Part shown: positions 7,601 through 13,586 of the stretch, piece after piece
How positions within the stretch are numbered: position 1 is the stretch's first letter
Layout: every line of letters begins with the position of its first letter
Assembly: GCA_023818555.1 (NCBI GenBank)
Contig: JAMWCG010000004.1
Location: 1-13,586, forward strand
Direction: 5' to 3'
From: Candidatus Omnitrophota bacterium
GTDB taxonomy: Bacteria; Omnitrophota; Gorgyraeia; DTHP01
DNA length: 13,586 bases
Program-made: the position numbers and the translations under genes
The notes under the pieces: model-generated
What the model was told of the DNA's origin: nothing
Seen by the model: only the letters and a program-made list of their open reading frames with translations
The model's database searches: none

Positions 7601-8201
7601 AAAAGCCCTGGTGCAAGCAGGAGTGCAGAGGTTGAGACCAATAATGATGACCTCCCTGACCACCGTTTTAGGACTTCTTCCCCTTGCCTTAGGTTTGGGA
7701 GAAGGAGCAGAACTGCGTGCACCCATGGCCATAGCTGTTATTGGCGGATTAGCTTCCGCAACTTTTTTAACTCTGGTAGTCATCCCTTCCATTTATCTAA
7801 CTGTCTTTAGGCTTTTTGAACTTTTTAAGAAAAAACCTGCTGTCCGTGTAGAAGAAGCAATAGCCCCAGAAATAGTCCCCGAAGCAGTCAGACCTCTTCC
7901 TGTAGAAATTCCTCCTCTCGGAAAGGGTGTTTCGGTGGAAGAAGGATTGAAAATTCCTACACTTCCTTTGGAAGACAAACCGGTTATTCCTCCTGAGGAT
8001 AAACTGGCGGGGTTAAATGAACGCCAGAAGAAATTTCTTGAAGAATTGCGGAGCAACGGTCGGCTTACGCGGAGAGATAATGTGCGGATGTTTAATGTTT
8101 CTCTGCCCACTGCTGCCAGAGATATAAGAATTTTGTTAGAGCGTGGGCTTATTCGGGCAAAGGGCCCAAAGGGTCCGGGAAGATGGTATGAACCTACCTA
8201 A
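4677..8201 (+). CDS. RND efflux pump subunit fused to a C-terminal winged-helix DNA-binding domain
   Basis: A 1174-residue inner-membrane RND permease, about 130 longer than usual. The N-terminus FSVRKPVTVTMIFLG is the family's first membrane helix. Two periplasmic loops (about 30-355 and 565-885) and helix clusters (about 355-560 and 885-1050) follow the RND plan. The helix-4 motif reads GVGMIVDNSIVVLENI, with D420 kept and N421 in place of the second aspartate of AcrB (D408). The helix-10 motif GGIVVNNGIVLIE has N955/N956 where AcrB has K940. The duplicated helix-11 region RPIMMTSLTTVLGLLPLA is intact. After the last helix come a proline- and acid-rich linker (1051-1112) and a winged helix (1113-1174): helix 1 NERQKKFLEEL, SLPTAARDIRILLERGL as recognition helix, and a glycine-rich wing ending in RWYEPT. 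Translation overlaps the next gene by 14 nt. No Shine-Dalgarno is visible, but a TGA at 4650-4652 and lack of other start codons fix the ATG. Confidence 0.92.
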   Translation: MGLPDFSVRKPVTVTMIFLGVVLLGYISWTRLPQTLFPAITYPQITVVTVYENAAPEEVEILITKIIEEVVGTAPNLKRISSISKEGLSTIILEFNWGTNMDLASLAVREKIDLIKERLPLGAQDPIVMKYNPFELPVVILSVTGPISPLELRDVCRRVIKDEIEKLEGVASANITGGWEREIIVEVDQGRLSANGIPLLRVVNALKETNFSFPAGTIKETYFEYLIRTMGEFERVDEVKKVVIEAMEPNPPKTRYELFLQEKEKKEKDKRLILLSDLATVRDAWKEQTSVSRYNGKDNVTISVMKQADANVVLTARKVREVLEKIRDRLPKQLKVEVIYDQSEFIQASIRDLRSNAWQGGVLAFIVLLLFLRELRSSLIISLSIPISIMAALCLMYFQGISINMMSLGGLALGVGMIVDNSIVVLENIYRYRKQLGKGLREAVILGATEMGSAITGSTLTTVVVFVPLIYVVGIAGQLFREMSLTITYSLLISLIVALTLIPRLAVVGGRSKTEIKPEEKKESALFGKIWDNYARFISLFLRHRFLGLFLVGIIFLFSLKILSRLDRELLPKIDERQFVVKLEMPTGTRLEVTDRVCKKIEKVLLSIPDVEGVSLTIGSTREERTGEVVETMGSHQGRFVVNLKKMNRRDPGYRSSQEVLQILQEELKYEDLEGAHLEYILQESVFKMAFQAGKPVTLEIKGHDLKTLESISKDMEKMLKEIPGVYGVTSSLAPPHPETKVNVLKEKAAYYNLSVNDIAFAAQVAIKGHIATKFKEKGQEYDIRVRLREEDRKDMNKLRQILIYSQPLDVSIPLSDVAYIVMGTGPSQIERLDQQRVILITANIYKRGFDKVAQDIESSLRKYKIPEGFIVKLGGERKDMEESFKSLRFALILSLILNYMVMASEFESLWQPFVIMFTLPLSVIGVSLALFLTRTTLNAVVILGMIMLGGIVVNNGIVLIETINQFRKEGMEIEKALVQAGVQRLRPIMMTSLTTVLGLLPLALGLGEGAELRAPMAIAVIGGLASATFLTLVVIPSIYLTVFRLFELFKKKPAVRVEEAIAPEIVPEAVRPLPVEIPPLGKGVSVEEGLKIPTLPLEDKPVIPPEDKLAGLNERQKKFLEELRSNGRLTRRDNVRMFNVSLPTAARDIRILLERGLIRAKGPKGPGRWYEPT
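8013..8198 (+). other. Winged-helix DNA-binding domain at the pump's C-terminus
   Basis: Residues 1113-1174 of the RND protein. The run of features matches DeoR-like winged helices: RQKKFLEEL (helix 1), a G then LTRRDNVRMFNVS (helix 2 and turn), LPTAARDIRILLERGLI (recognition helix with the typical TA.RD..LLE.G spacing) and a wing with G-rich turn and aromatic W-Y. The last RND helix is followed by KKK, so by the positive-inside rule this end lies in the cytoplasm and can reach DNA. The proline-rich 62-residue linker would let it extend from the membrane. The domain is complete and in frame. Confidence 0.82.
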
Positions 8202-11200
8202 GTTATCCATTCATAGGCCGGTTACCTTTGCAATGGTATTTTTGGGGATTATGCTGGTGGGAATGGTTTCTCTTCAGCGCCTACCGGTAGAAATGATGCC
8301 CAATGTTGCCTTTGAGGATATTTCCATTATTATTCAAATCCGGGGAGGAATTCCTCCTTCGGATGTAGAGATGCTGGTAACAAAGCCAGTAGAAGAGTCA
8401 GTAAGTGGAGTAAGTCACTTGCGGGAAATTCTTTCCATATCGGAAGAGGGAGAATCAAGGGTCGTTTTGAGATTTGAGCCGGGAACAAATATGGACTTTG
8501 CTGCCTTAGAGGTAAGAGAGAAATTTTCCCGGATTGTAGATAAACTTCCCCGGGAGATTGAAAAACCCGTCATTGCTAAATATCAAAAGACTGATGTCCC
8601 GATTGTGATTCTTGCGGTTACCGGAACAGGTTATACCCCTGAGATTTTAAGACGCTTGGTGGATGAAAAAATCAAAGAGCGCTTCCAACGCCTGGAAGGA
8701 GTGGCTAATGTGGAAGTGGTGGGAGGGAGAGAGAGAAAAATCCTGGTGGAAGCAAGACAGGAAGATTTACAGAGATACAATATTCCTTTGGGTAGGGTGA
8801 TCAATGTTTTAAATTTGAATAACCTCAATCTTCTGGCGGGTGAGATAAAGAGAGAAAGAGATAAATTCCTCATCCGCACCATGGGCCAGTTTGAAAAAAT
8901 TTCCGATATAGAAGAGATTGGGATTGCAGTTTCTCCCCAGGGTTCGGTAATCAGATTAAAAGATGTAGCAAATGTTAGAGATTCTTTTCTTGAACCCATA
9001 GATTTAGCGCGTGTGGATATTCAACCGGTAGTTTCTTTATATATCCAAAAAGAAACCGCAGCCAATACGATTAAGGTGGTAGAATTAATTAAACAGGAAA
9101 TAGAAGAGACACGCGCGTTAATTCCTAAAGATATTTTGATGAAAATTACCTATAATCAGGCAGAAGCAATTCGTGACGCCATTTCTGCGGTAAAGAGCTC
9201 GCTTCTCTGGGGAGGAATCTTAGCGGTGGTTGTGCTTTTTCTTTTCCTCTGGGATGTAAAGCCAACCGTAATTATCGGAGTTTCTATTCCTCTTTCGGTA
9301 ATTGCTACTTTTGCTTTTATGTTTTTTGCCAAACTCACCTTAAATGTAATGACCTTAAGTGGGTTGGCACTGGGGATTGGTATGCTGGTAGACAATTCTA
9401 TTGTCGTTCTGGATAATATCTTTAAAAAAAGAGAAGCAGGTTTTCCCCAATTGAAGGCGGCAGAGGAAGGAAGTCAGGAAGTCACTTTAGCCATTACCGC
9501 CTCCACCCTTACCACCGTGGTAGTTTTTTTACCCATTGTTTTTGTAAATAAAGAAATAAGACTTTTGTATGTTGGGCTTTCGCTGACAGTAGTTTTTTCC
9601 TTAATTGCTTCCTTATTTGTGGCTTTATCTTTCGTTCCGCTTTTGGGCTCCCGTTTAGAGATGAAAGAGTACAAGAAAACTTCCCGTATCCCCAAAACAA
9701 GAATCTACTTTCTTAAAGTCCGCAAATTCTATCGCCATTTTCTGGGTTATACTTTGCGTTATCGGTATCTGGCGGTTTTCTTAGCTTTTCTTTTCTTTCT
9801 CTTTTCTCTCCGGATGGGTAAGAAGCTAAAGACAGAATTTATTGGTGTGACTGAACAGAATGAGTTTACCATTCATATAGAGTTGCCCACGGGAGCAAAA
9901 CTGGATGTTTCGGATAAGTGTGTGGAGCAGGTGGAAAAGGTGGTAAAGGCTCTTCCTGAGGTAAGAACCATTTCTTCGCGGATTGAGCGCTGGTCATCTA
10001 AGGTATATGTCCGGCTCCAGCCTTTACTCTACCGCACGCGTTCCACTCAGGAGATTATCAATGCCCTGCGACCCAAGACGGAGGAGATTGAGCGTTTTTA
10101 TGATGCTTTCATCTATTATGAAGAACCGCAGGAAGTAGGCACCAGAGAGATTTTTTTAGATGTGTTTGGGTATGATTATGAGATATTAAAAAATCTCGCT
10201 ATGGCAATGGCTAGGAAACTCCAGGGCGTTCCAGGAATGACCGATGTAAAGATAAGGATGCGCGAGGGGAGGCCGGAGTTGCGCGTTTTTATTGATAAAG
10301 ACAAGGCTTCGGCATTTGGACTTAATCTTGAGGATATTGCTACCACTATTCACGGTGAGATGCGGGGATTAAGGGCTACCTATTATCATACGGAGGCGAA
10401 GGAAGTGGAGATGGTGGTTCGTCTACGGGAGGAGGACCGAAAGAAATTTAAAGATTTGCACAATCTAATCCTCACTTCTCGCGAGGGAACCAGTGTTTAT
10501 CTCAATCAGATAGGTAACTTTCGTTTTGATATTGGGCCTAGTGAAATCTGGAGGAAGAATAAACAACGGATGGTTCAGGTAAGCGGAAGCAGGGGGGCGA
10601 TGTCTTTAAAGGAGGCGGGAGAAAAGATTAAAGAGGCTTTGAAGGATATTGAGTTTCCCAAAGATTATTTTTATCGTTTTGGGGGAGATTACGAGAAGAT
10701 GTTGCGGAATCAGAAGGAGTTTTCCTTTGCGGTCTTTTTAACTCTCTTTTTAGTATACTTAGTGATGGCTTGTTTATTTGAGTCTTATCTTCAGCCTTTG
10801 ATTATTATGATGAGCGTTCCTCTGGCGGCCATTGGAGTAGTTTCTATAATGCGGCTCACGGATACCTCTATAAATATTGGTGCCTTAATCGGATTTATGA
10901 TGTTAGGAGGAATTGTGGTGAATAATGCCATAATTTTAATTGACTTTATCAATTTAAAGTTGCAAAATAGAAAACATACGCAGTATAATCTACTGAAAGC
11001 CCTTATTTTGGCAGGGGAGGAGAGATTGCGTCCCATACTGATGACCACTATTACCACTTTATTGGGGCTTACCCCCATGGCGCTTGACCGTTCTGAATCA
11101 GCCAATCTCTGGTCTCCTCTGGCTATCACAGTAATGGGAGGTTTAACGAGTTCTACATTTTTAACTCTTTTTATCATTCCCAGTTTATTTTTAATTTTTG

Positions 11201-11283
11201 AAGATATAAAGAGATTTATTTTGGGGATAGCATCGCTAAGAAAACCTCTATTAATTTTGAAACTTTTACGCCGAACAGTTTAA
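8188..11283 (+). CDS. Second RND efflux pump subunit
   Basis: A 1031-residue RND inner-membrane permease of normal length. I start it at 8188 (MNLPKLSIHRPVTF) and not at the earlier in-frame ATG 8143, because the RND family begins right at this first-helix motif and the 15 extra residues are just the neighbour's frame. The gene overlaps the preceding pump gene by 14 nt, so translation is probably coupled. The helix-4 motif is GIGMLVDNSIVVLDNI (D402, N403) and the helix-10 motif GGIVVNNAIILIDF (N912, N913), the same substitutions relative to AcrB as in its neighbour. Periplasmic loops at about 30-335 and 545-855 are full length. It has no DNA-binding extension; it ends after the last helix with a short basic tail (RKPLLILKLLRRTV). 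Two unlike pump genes behind a single adaptor recall MdtB/MdtC, which form a mixed trimer. Substrate unknown. Confidence 0.93.
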   Translation: MNLPKLSIHRPVTFAMVFLGIMLVGMVSLQRLPVEMMPNVAFEDISIIIQIRGGIPPSDVEMLVTKPVEESVSGVSHLREILSISEEGESRVVLRFEPGTNMDFAALEVREKFSRIVDKLPREIEKPVIAKYQKTDVPIVILAVTGTGYTPEILRRLVDEKIKERFQRLEGVANVEVVGGRERKILVEARQEDLQRYNIPLGRVINVLNLNNLNLLAGEIKRERDKFLIRTMGQFEKISDIEEIGIAVSPQGSVIRLKDVANVRDSFLEPIDLARVDIQPVVSLYIQKETAANTIKVVELIKQEIEETRALIPKDILMKITYNQAEAIRDAISAVKSSLLWGGILAVVVLFLFLWDVKPTVIIGVSIPLSVIATFAFMFFAKLTLNVMTLSGLALGIGMLVDNSIVVLDNIFKKREAGFPQLKAAEEGSQEVTLAITASTLTTVVVFLPIVFVNKEIRLLYVGLSLTVVFSLIASLFVALSFVPLLGSRLEMKEYKKTSRIPKTRIYFLKVRKFYRHFLGYTLRYRYLAVFLAFLFFLFSLRMGKKLKTEFIGVTEQNEFTIHIELPTGAKLDVSDKCVEQVEKVVKALPEVRTISSRIERWSSKVYVRLQPLLYRTRSTQEIINALRPKTEEIERFYDAFIYYEEPQEVGTREIFLDVFGYDYEILKNLAMAMARKLQGVPGMTDVKIRMREGRPELRVFIDKDKASAFGLNLEDIATTIHGEMRGLRATYYHTEAKEVEMVVRLREEDRKKFKDLHNLILTSREGTSVYLNQIGNFRFDIGPSEIWRKNKQRMVQVSGSRGAMSLKEAGEKIKEALKDIEFPKDYFYRFGGDYEKMLRNQKEFSFAVFLTLFLVYLVMACLFESYLQPLIIMMSVPLAAIGVVSIMRLTDTSINIGALIGFMMLGGIVVNNAIILIDFINLKLQNRKHTQYNLLKALILAGEERLRPILMTTITTLLGLTPMALDRSESANLWSPLAITVMGGLTSSTFLTLFIIPSLFLIFEDIKRFILGIASLRKPLLILKLLRRTV

Positions 11284-11297
11284 AAAACTATGCTTAG

Positions 11298-12530
11298 ATG
11301 AGACAGATTTTTCGCACCCTTTTAACCTCAATTTTTGTTTTACTACTCTTTGTCTTAGCCATTGCGGTATTTTATCTCGCCTCTGAGAAGAAAAAACTTT
11401 TTGACCAGTACAATAAAGACCGGGAACTCTGGACAATCAGGAATAATACTTTAAGAGAGACAGTCAAAAAAAGTGAAGAGGAGATTGCTCGTCTGAAAGA
11501 AGAGTTAGAGAAATTGAATGGAGAATTAAAAAACGCTAATAATGAGTTGACTGAATTAAAAACAAGTTATGAGAACTTAAAAAATGAGAATTTCTCTCTT
11601 ACGCAAAAGATAAGTGAATATTTAAAAGAAAAGGAAAGGCTCGGTCAGAAGATTTTTCAACTGGAACAGGATTTAAAACTGGCCCAGGAAGCGCAAAAGG
11701 CAAAGATGAGTGAACAGGAATCCTGGGCTAATCTGCTTAAAGAGAAAGCTGACCTACAGATGCGGATAAATGAACTGGAGAACAGGTTGGGGAACAACCA
11801 TTTATTACTTACCCAGCTGGAAGCGGAGCGCAATAAATTGGAGGCACATCTGAAGGAGGTTCAGCAGGATAAAATTAATATAGAACAGAGTCTGGGAGAG
11901 GAAGGGGTTAAAACTGTTTCTCCCCGGGATATTCTCAAGGCAAATCTGGATAAAGAGAATATGGAAAAAAAACTGGCAGATTTAGCCTTAGAAAAAGAAG
12001 ACCTGGAAAACAGAATTAATTCCTTAAAAGAGGAAATAAATAGGACCGAGAGCGAAAGAGGGATGCTTAATAGCCAGATGGAACGGGTAAATCAGTTATT
12101 GGAAGAAAAATTGAGTGAAGTAAATCGAGTAAGGGAAGAGCTGGAAAATGCTTTAAAGGAGGCAAAGCGAATAGCCCTTTCTAACACACCCTCTCCGGTA
12201 GAACTCCCTCCGGTAGTGGTAAAACAGGAAGAGGGGGAGAAAAGCTCTGCGCATCAGATTTTACCTTCTCCGATAAAATTCTCTCCTCCGCGCACCGAAC
12301 AGGCCAATGTCGTTTTATTTAACGAAAAATATAACTTTGTCATTCTGAATATCGGGAGAAGAGATGGAGTTATGGAAGGGATGCTTTTTGATTTATATGA
12401 AAATAAAACAGAGATTGGTCGGGTGAGGATAAAGGAGGTGCGTGAAAGACTTTCCGCAGGTGAGGTTATTGAAATAGAGAAGAACAAGAAAATAGACCCC
12501 CAAACTACCACCGCAATTTACTCTCCGTAA
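11298..12530 (+). CDS. Membrane-anchored coiled-coil protein with a C-terminal domain shared with the outer-membrane factor
   Basis: A 410-residue protein of unknown function. Residues 8-28 form one transmembrane helix next to a basic N-terminus, so the bulk should be periplasmic. Residues about 30-290 are almost unbroken heptad-like coiled coil, rich in E, K, L and N, interrupted near 200-212 (GEEGVKTVSPRD). A proline-rich spacer (298-334) leads to a small beta-rich domain at 336-410: NVVLFNEKYNFVILNIG, RDGVMEG, then EIGRVRIKEV. That pattern matches the extra C-terminal domain of the outer-membrane factor in this operon and resembles FlgT C-terminal-type domains. The gene starts 14 nt after the second pump gene and lacks a clear Shine-Dalgarno. 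Position and shared domain suggest an accessory part of the efflux complex, perhaps a periplasmic strut. Generic similarity to other long coiled coils makes homology searches by the middle part unreliable. Confidence 0.85.
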   Translation: MRQIFRTLLTSIFVLLLFVLAIAVFYLASEKKKLFDQYNKDRELWTIRNNTLRETVKKSEEEIARLKEELEKLNGELKNANNELTELKTSYENLKNENFSLTQKISEYLKEKERLGQKIFQLEQDLKLAQEAQKAKMSEQESWANLLKEKADLQMRINELENRLGNNHLLLTQLEAERNKLEAHLKEVQQDKINIEQSLGEEGVKTVSPRDILKANLDKENMEKKLADLALEKEDLENRINSLKEEINRTESERGMLNSQMERVNQLLEEKLSEVNRVREELENALKEAKRIALSNTPSPVELPPVVVKQEEGEKSSAHQILPSPIKFSPPRTEQANVVLFNEKYNFVILNIGRRDGVMEGMLFDLYENKTEIGRVRIKEVRERLSAGEVIEIEKNKKIDPQTTTAIYSP

Positions 12531-12617
12531 CCCTCAATTTCCCAGCCACTTACTAACTCCACCCCTGGGGTGTAGATGGTCTAAATTTTTGTATAGATTT
12601 TTTATAGGAAACAATAG

Positions 12618-12639
12618 TATAATTTCATACAGAATTCTG
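12618..12639 (+). promoter_or_regulatory. Candidate promoter and start-site palindrome ahead of the sigma-factor gene
   Basis: A perfect -10 hexamer TATAAT lies at 12618-12623 in the 167-bp gap between the efflux operon and the sigma-factor gene. The -35 is poor (TAGATT at 12594-12599, 18-bp spacer, 3/6), so an activator or an alternative sigma factor may be needed. The expected transcription start, near 12630, coincides with the perfect 10-bp palindrome CAGAATTCTG (12630-12639), an operator-like position. The leader would be about 68 nt, with an A/T-rich stretch at 12653-12680. Confidence 0.4.
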
Positions 12640-12697
12640 CCAGGAAAGGGGAATAAAAATTTTTTGTAATTTTTTTCTTTCCGGATGGTTATATTAG

Positions 12698-13306
12698 ATG
12701 GAAAAGATAAGTCAGGAAAATAAAGGTTATGGCTCTTTGAAAGATGAAGAATTGCTTCTTAAAGCAAAGGAAAAGGATAATGAGGCTTTTCAGGAGTTAC
12801 ACAGGCGTTATCGTAAAAAGATCTTGAATTATGTTTATCGTTTATTAGGAAGATATGAACTGGCAGAGGAGACCACTCAGGAGACCTTTGTGAGGGTCTA
12901 TCTAAATTTAGAAAGATGTACCGCAGAAAATATTGCGGGCTGGATTTATACCATTGCGAGGAATTTAGCGATGAATGAGCTAAAAAAATTAAAACAGGAA
13001 CAGACGGTTTCTCTGGAAGAGACCATCTTTGATGGGGAGGGAAAGAAAATTCTGCTTATAGATGCTCTTGCCGATGAGAAGACCGTGGAACCGGATGCAA
13101 GAAGGAAAGAATTAGAAAACAGAATTCAAGGAGCGATAAACTCCTTACCGATTAAATACCGAGAAGTAATAGTCTTATGTGGAATTCAGGAACTTTCTTA
13201 TGAGGAGGCAGCAAGAATTTTAAACTGTTCGGTAAGAAATGTGGCGGTGCGTCTTTTCCGGGCAAGAAAAATGCTTAAGGAATTGTTTTTCGGAAAAAGG
13301 AGTTAA
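12698..13306 (+). CDS. ECF-type (group 4) RNA polymerase sigma factor
   Basis: A 202-residue sigma factor with the two-domain plan of the ECF group. Region 2 spans about 27-98: AFQELHRRYRKKILNYVYRL binds core polymerase, and the ELAEETTQETFVRVY segment reads the -10. Region 4 spans about 142-195: AINSLPIKYREVIVL followed by the helix-turn-helix SYEEAARILNCSVRNVAVRL, which reads the -35. Regions 1 and 3 are absent, as usual for ECF. The start is forced, since TAG directly precedes the ATG; only a weak GGATGG (12683-12688) serves as ribosome-binding site. One base separates its stop from the next start, which encodes a zinc anti-sigma factor, so this is a regulated pair. The family is sure; the subgroup and the regulon cannot be told from sequence alone. 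It may control its own operon, the efflux unit upstream, or unrelated envelope genes. Confidence 0.95.
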   Translation: MEKISQENKGYGSLKDEELLLKAKEKDNEAFQELHRRYRKKILNYVYRLLGRYELAEETTQETFVRVYLNLERCTAENIAGWIYTIARNLAMNELKKLKQEQTVSLEETIFDGEGKKILLIDALADEKTVEPDARRKELENRIQGAINSLPIKYREVIVLCGIQELSYEEAARILNCSVRNVAVRLFRARKMLKELFFGKRS

Positions 13307-13307
13307 A

Positions 13308-13586
13308 ATGTGCAAGTTTCATAAGTTGCTTTTGTCAAAATTCTTAGATGGGAGAGTTTCTCCGGAAGAAAGAGAAAGAGTAAATCAGCATCTTTTAATC
13401 TGTAAGGAGTGTTCCCAGGAAATAGAGAAGATGAGACTTCTTTCACAATGGGTGAATAGATTACCAGGGATGGAAGTTTCTCCTGATTATGACCTAAAAT
13501 TTGAGAGGAGGCTTGCGGAGAGATTGGCGGAGAGGGAGGTTTTTTCCTTCAGTTTTATCCTGGAAAGGCTCAAGGCAGGTATAGAG
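13308..13586 (+). CDS. Zinc-binding anti-sigma factor (partial, runs off the window)
   Basis: The frame stays open for 93 codons to the window edge. It begins MCKFHKLLLSKFLDGRVSPE and holds H28-x3-C32-x2-C35 in the segment VNQHLLICKECSQEIE. Together with C2 this gives the C-x25-H-x3-C-x2-C zinc-binding anti-sigma (ZAS) signature, with the same Cys-to-His spacing as I recall for RsrA (C11 to H37). AAGGAG at 13297-13302, inside the end of the sigma gene, is the ribosome-binding site, and the stop-to-start gap is one nucleotide, so translation is probably coupled. The role would be to hold the preceding ECF sigma factor inactive. Whether a transmembrane segment follows is not visible; residues 83-93 (FSFILERLKAGIE) are not yet clearly one. 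This short gene fragment lies outside the longer open frames but is well supported. Confidence 0.88.
   Translation, partial: MCKFHKLLLSKFLDGRVSPEERERVNQHLLICKECSQEIEKMRLLSQWVNRLPGMEVSPDYDLKFERRLAERLAEREVFSFSFILERLKAGIE

Noticed and set aside
8143..8187. An earlier in-frame ATG for the second pump gene
   Set aside because: The 15 extra residues lie inside the winged-helix coding region of the neighbour and precede the typical RND N-terminal motif; ATG 8188 fits the family.
7827..8201. The winged-helix tail as a frameshift or as a separate small gene
   Set aside because: The frame is continuous from the RND core through linker and tail, the linker has the composition of a genuine flexible linker, and no internal start with a ribosome-binding site is evident.
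12557..12590. Hairpin around CACCCCTGGGGTG with T5 downstream, as terminator of the efflux operon
   Set aside because: The usable stem is short (CACC/GGTG plus a mismatch and two pairs) and the T-run starts more than 10 nt after it. Termination here is possible but not supported.
12642..12651. AGGAAAGGGG as a ribosome-binding site for a small gene before the sigma factor
   Set aside because: No usable start codon follows at a suitable distance; the downstream frames close quickly.

Overview
The window is a gene-dense stretch of about 42% GC by eye, with every supported gene on the + strand. It reads as a Gram-negative-type (two-membrane) bacterium: it has an outer-membrane-factor protein, a periplasmic adaptor and RND inner-membrane pumps. 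Sequence style and gene architecture suggest an uncultured candidate lineage (Omnitrophota-like is my guess), but nothing here, such as rRNA, fixes the taxonomy.

Layout: (1) 1-51 is the last 16 codons of an upstream gene, followed after 4 nt by a secreted protein of unknown function (56-772). (2) A 327-bp gap (773-1099) holds a sigma-70-like promoter, nine near-identical 9-bp boxes (consensus ACTRTATCA, either strand), a perfect 13-bp inverted repeat, and a hairpin that would bury the next gene's Shine-Dalgarno. (3) A tight five-gene unit (1100-12530) encodes an efflux/envelope machine: a TolC-type outer-membrane factor with an N-terminal AMIN domain and an extra C-terminal domain, an HlyD/AcrA-type adaptor, two different RND pump subunits, and a membrane-anchored coiled-coil protein that ends in the same kind of small C-terminal domain as the outer-membrane factor. 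(4) After a 167-bp gap comes an ECF sigma factor (12698-13306) and, 1 nt later, the start of a zinc-binding anti-sigma factor, cut by the window end.

Most striking is the first RND pump (4677-8201). It carries, after the last membrane helix, a proline-rich cytoplasmic linker and a complete winged-helix DNA-binding domain of the DeoR-like type, in one uninterrupted frame. This would be a transporter that is also a membrane-tethered transcription regulator. The dense operator-like cluster in front of the operon is an obvious, untested candidate target.

Working model (inference): the AMIN domain anchors the outer-membrane factor to peptidoglycan, the adaptor links it to a pump that may be a hetero-oligomer of the two RND proteins (compare MdtABC), and the coiled-coil protein spans part of the periplasm as an accessory. 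Expression would be set by the box cluster and perhaps by translational control at 1077-1096. The sigma/anti-sigma pair may be an independent envelope-stress module or may regulate this operon.
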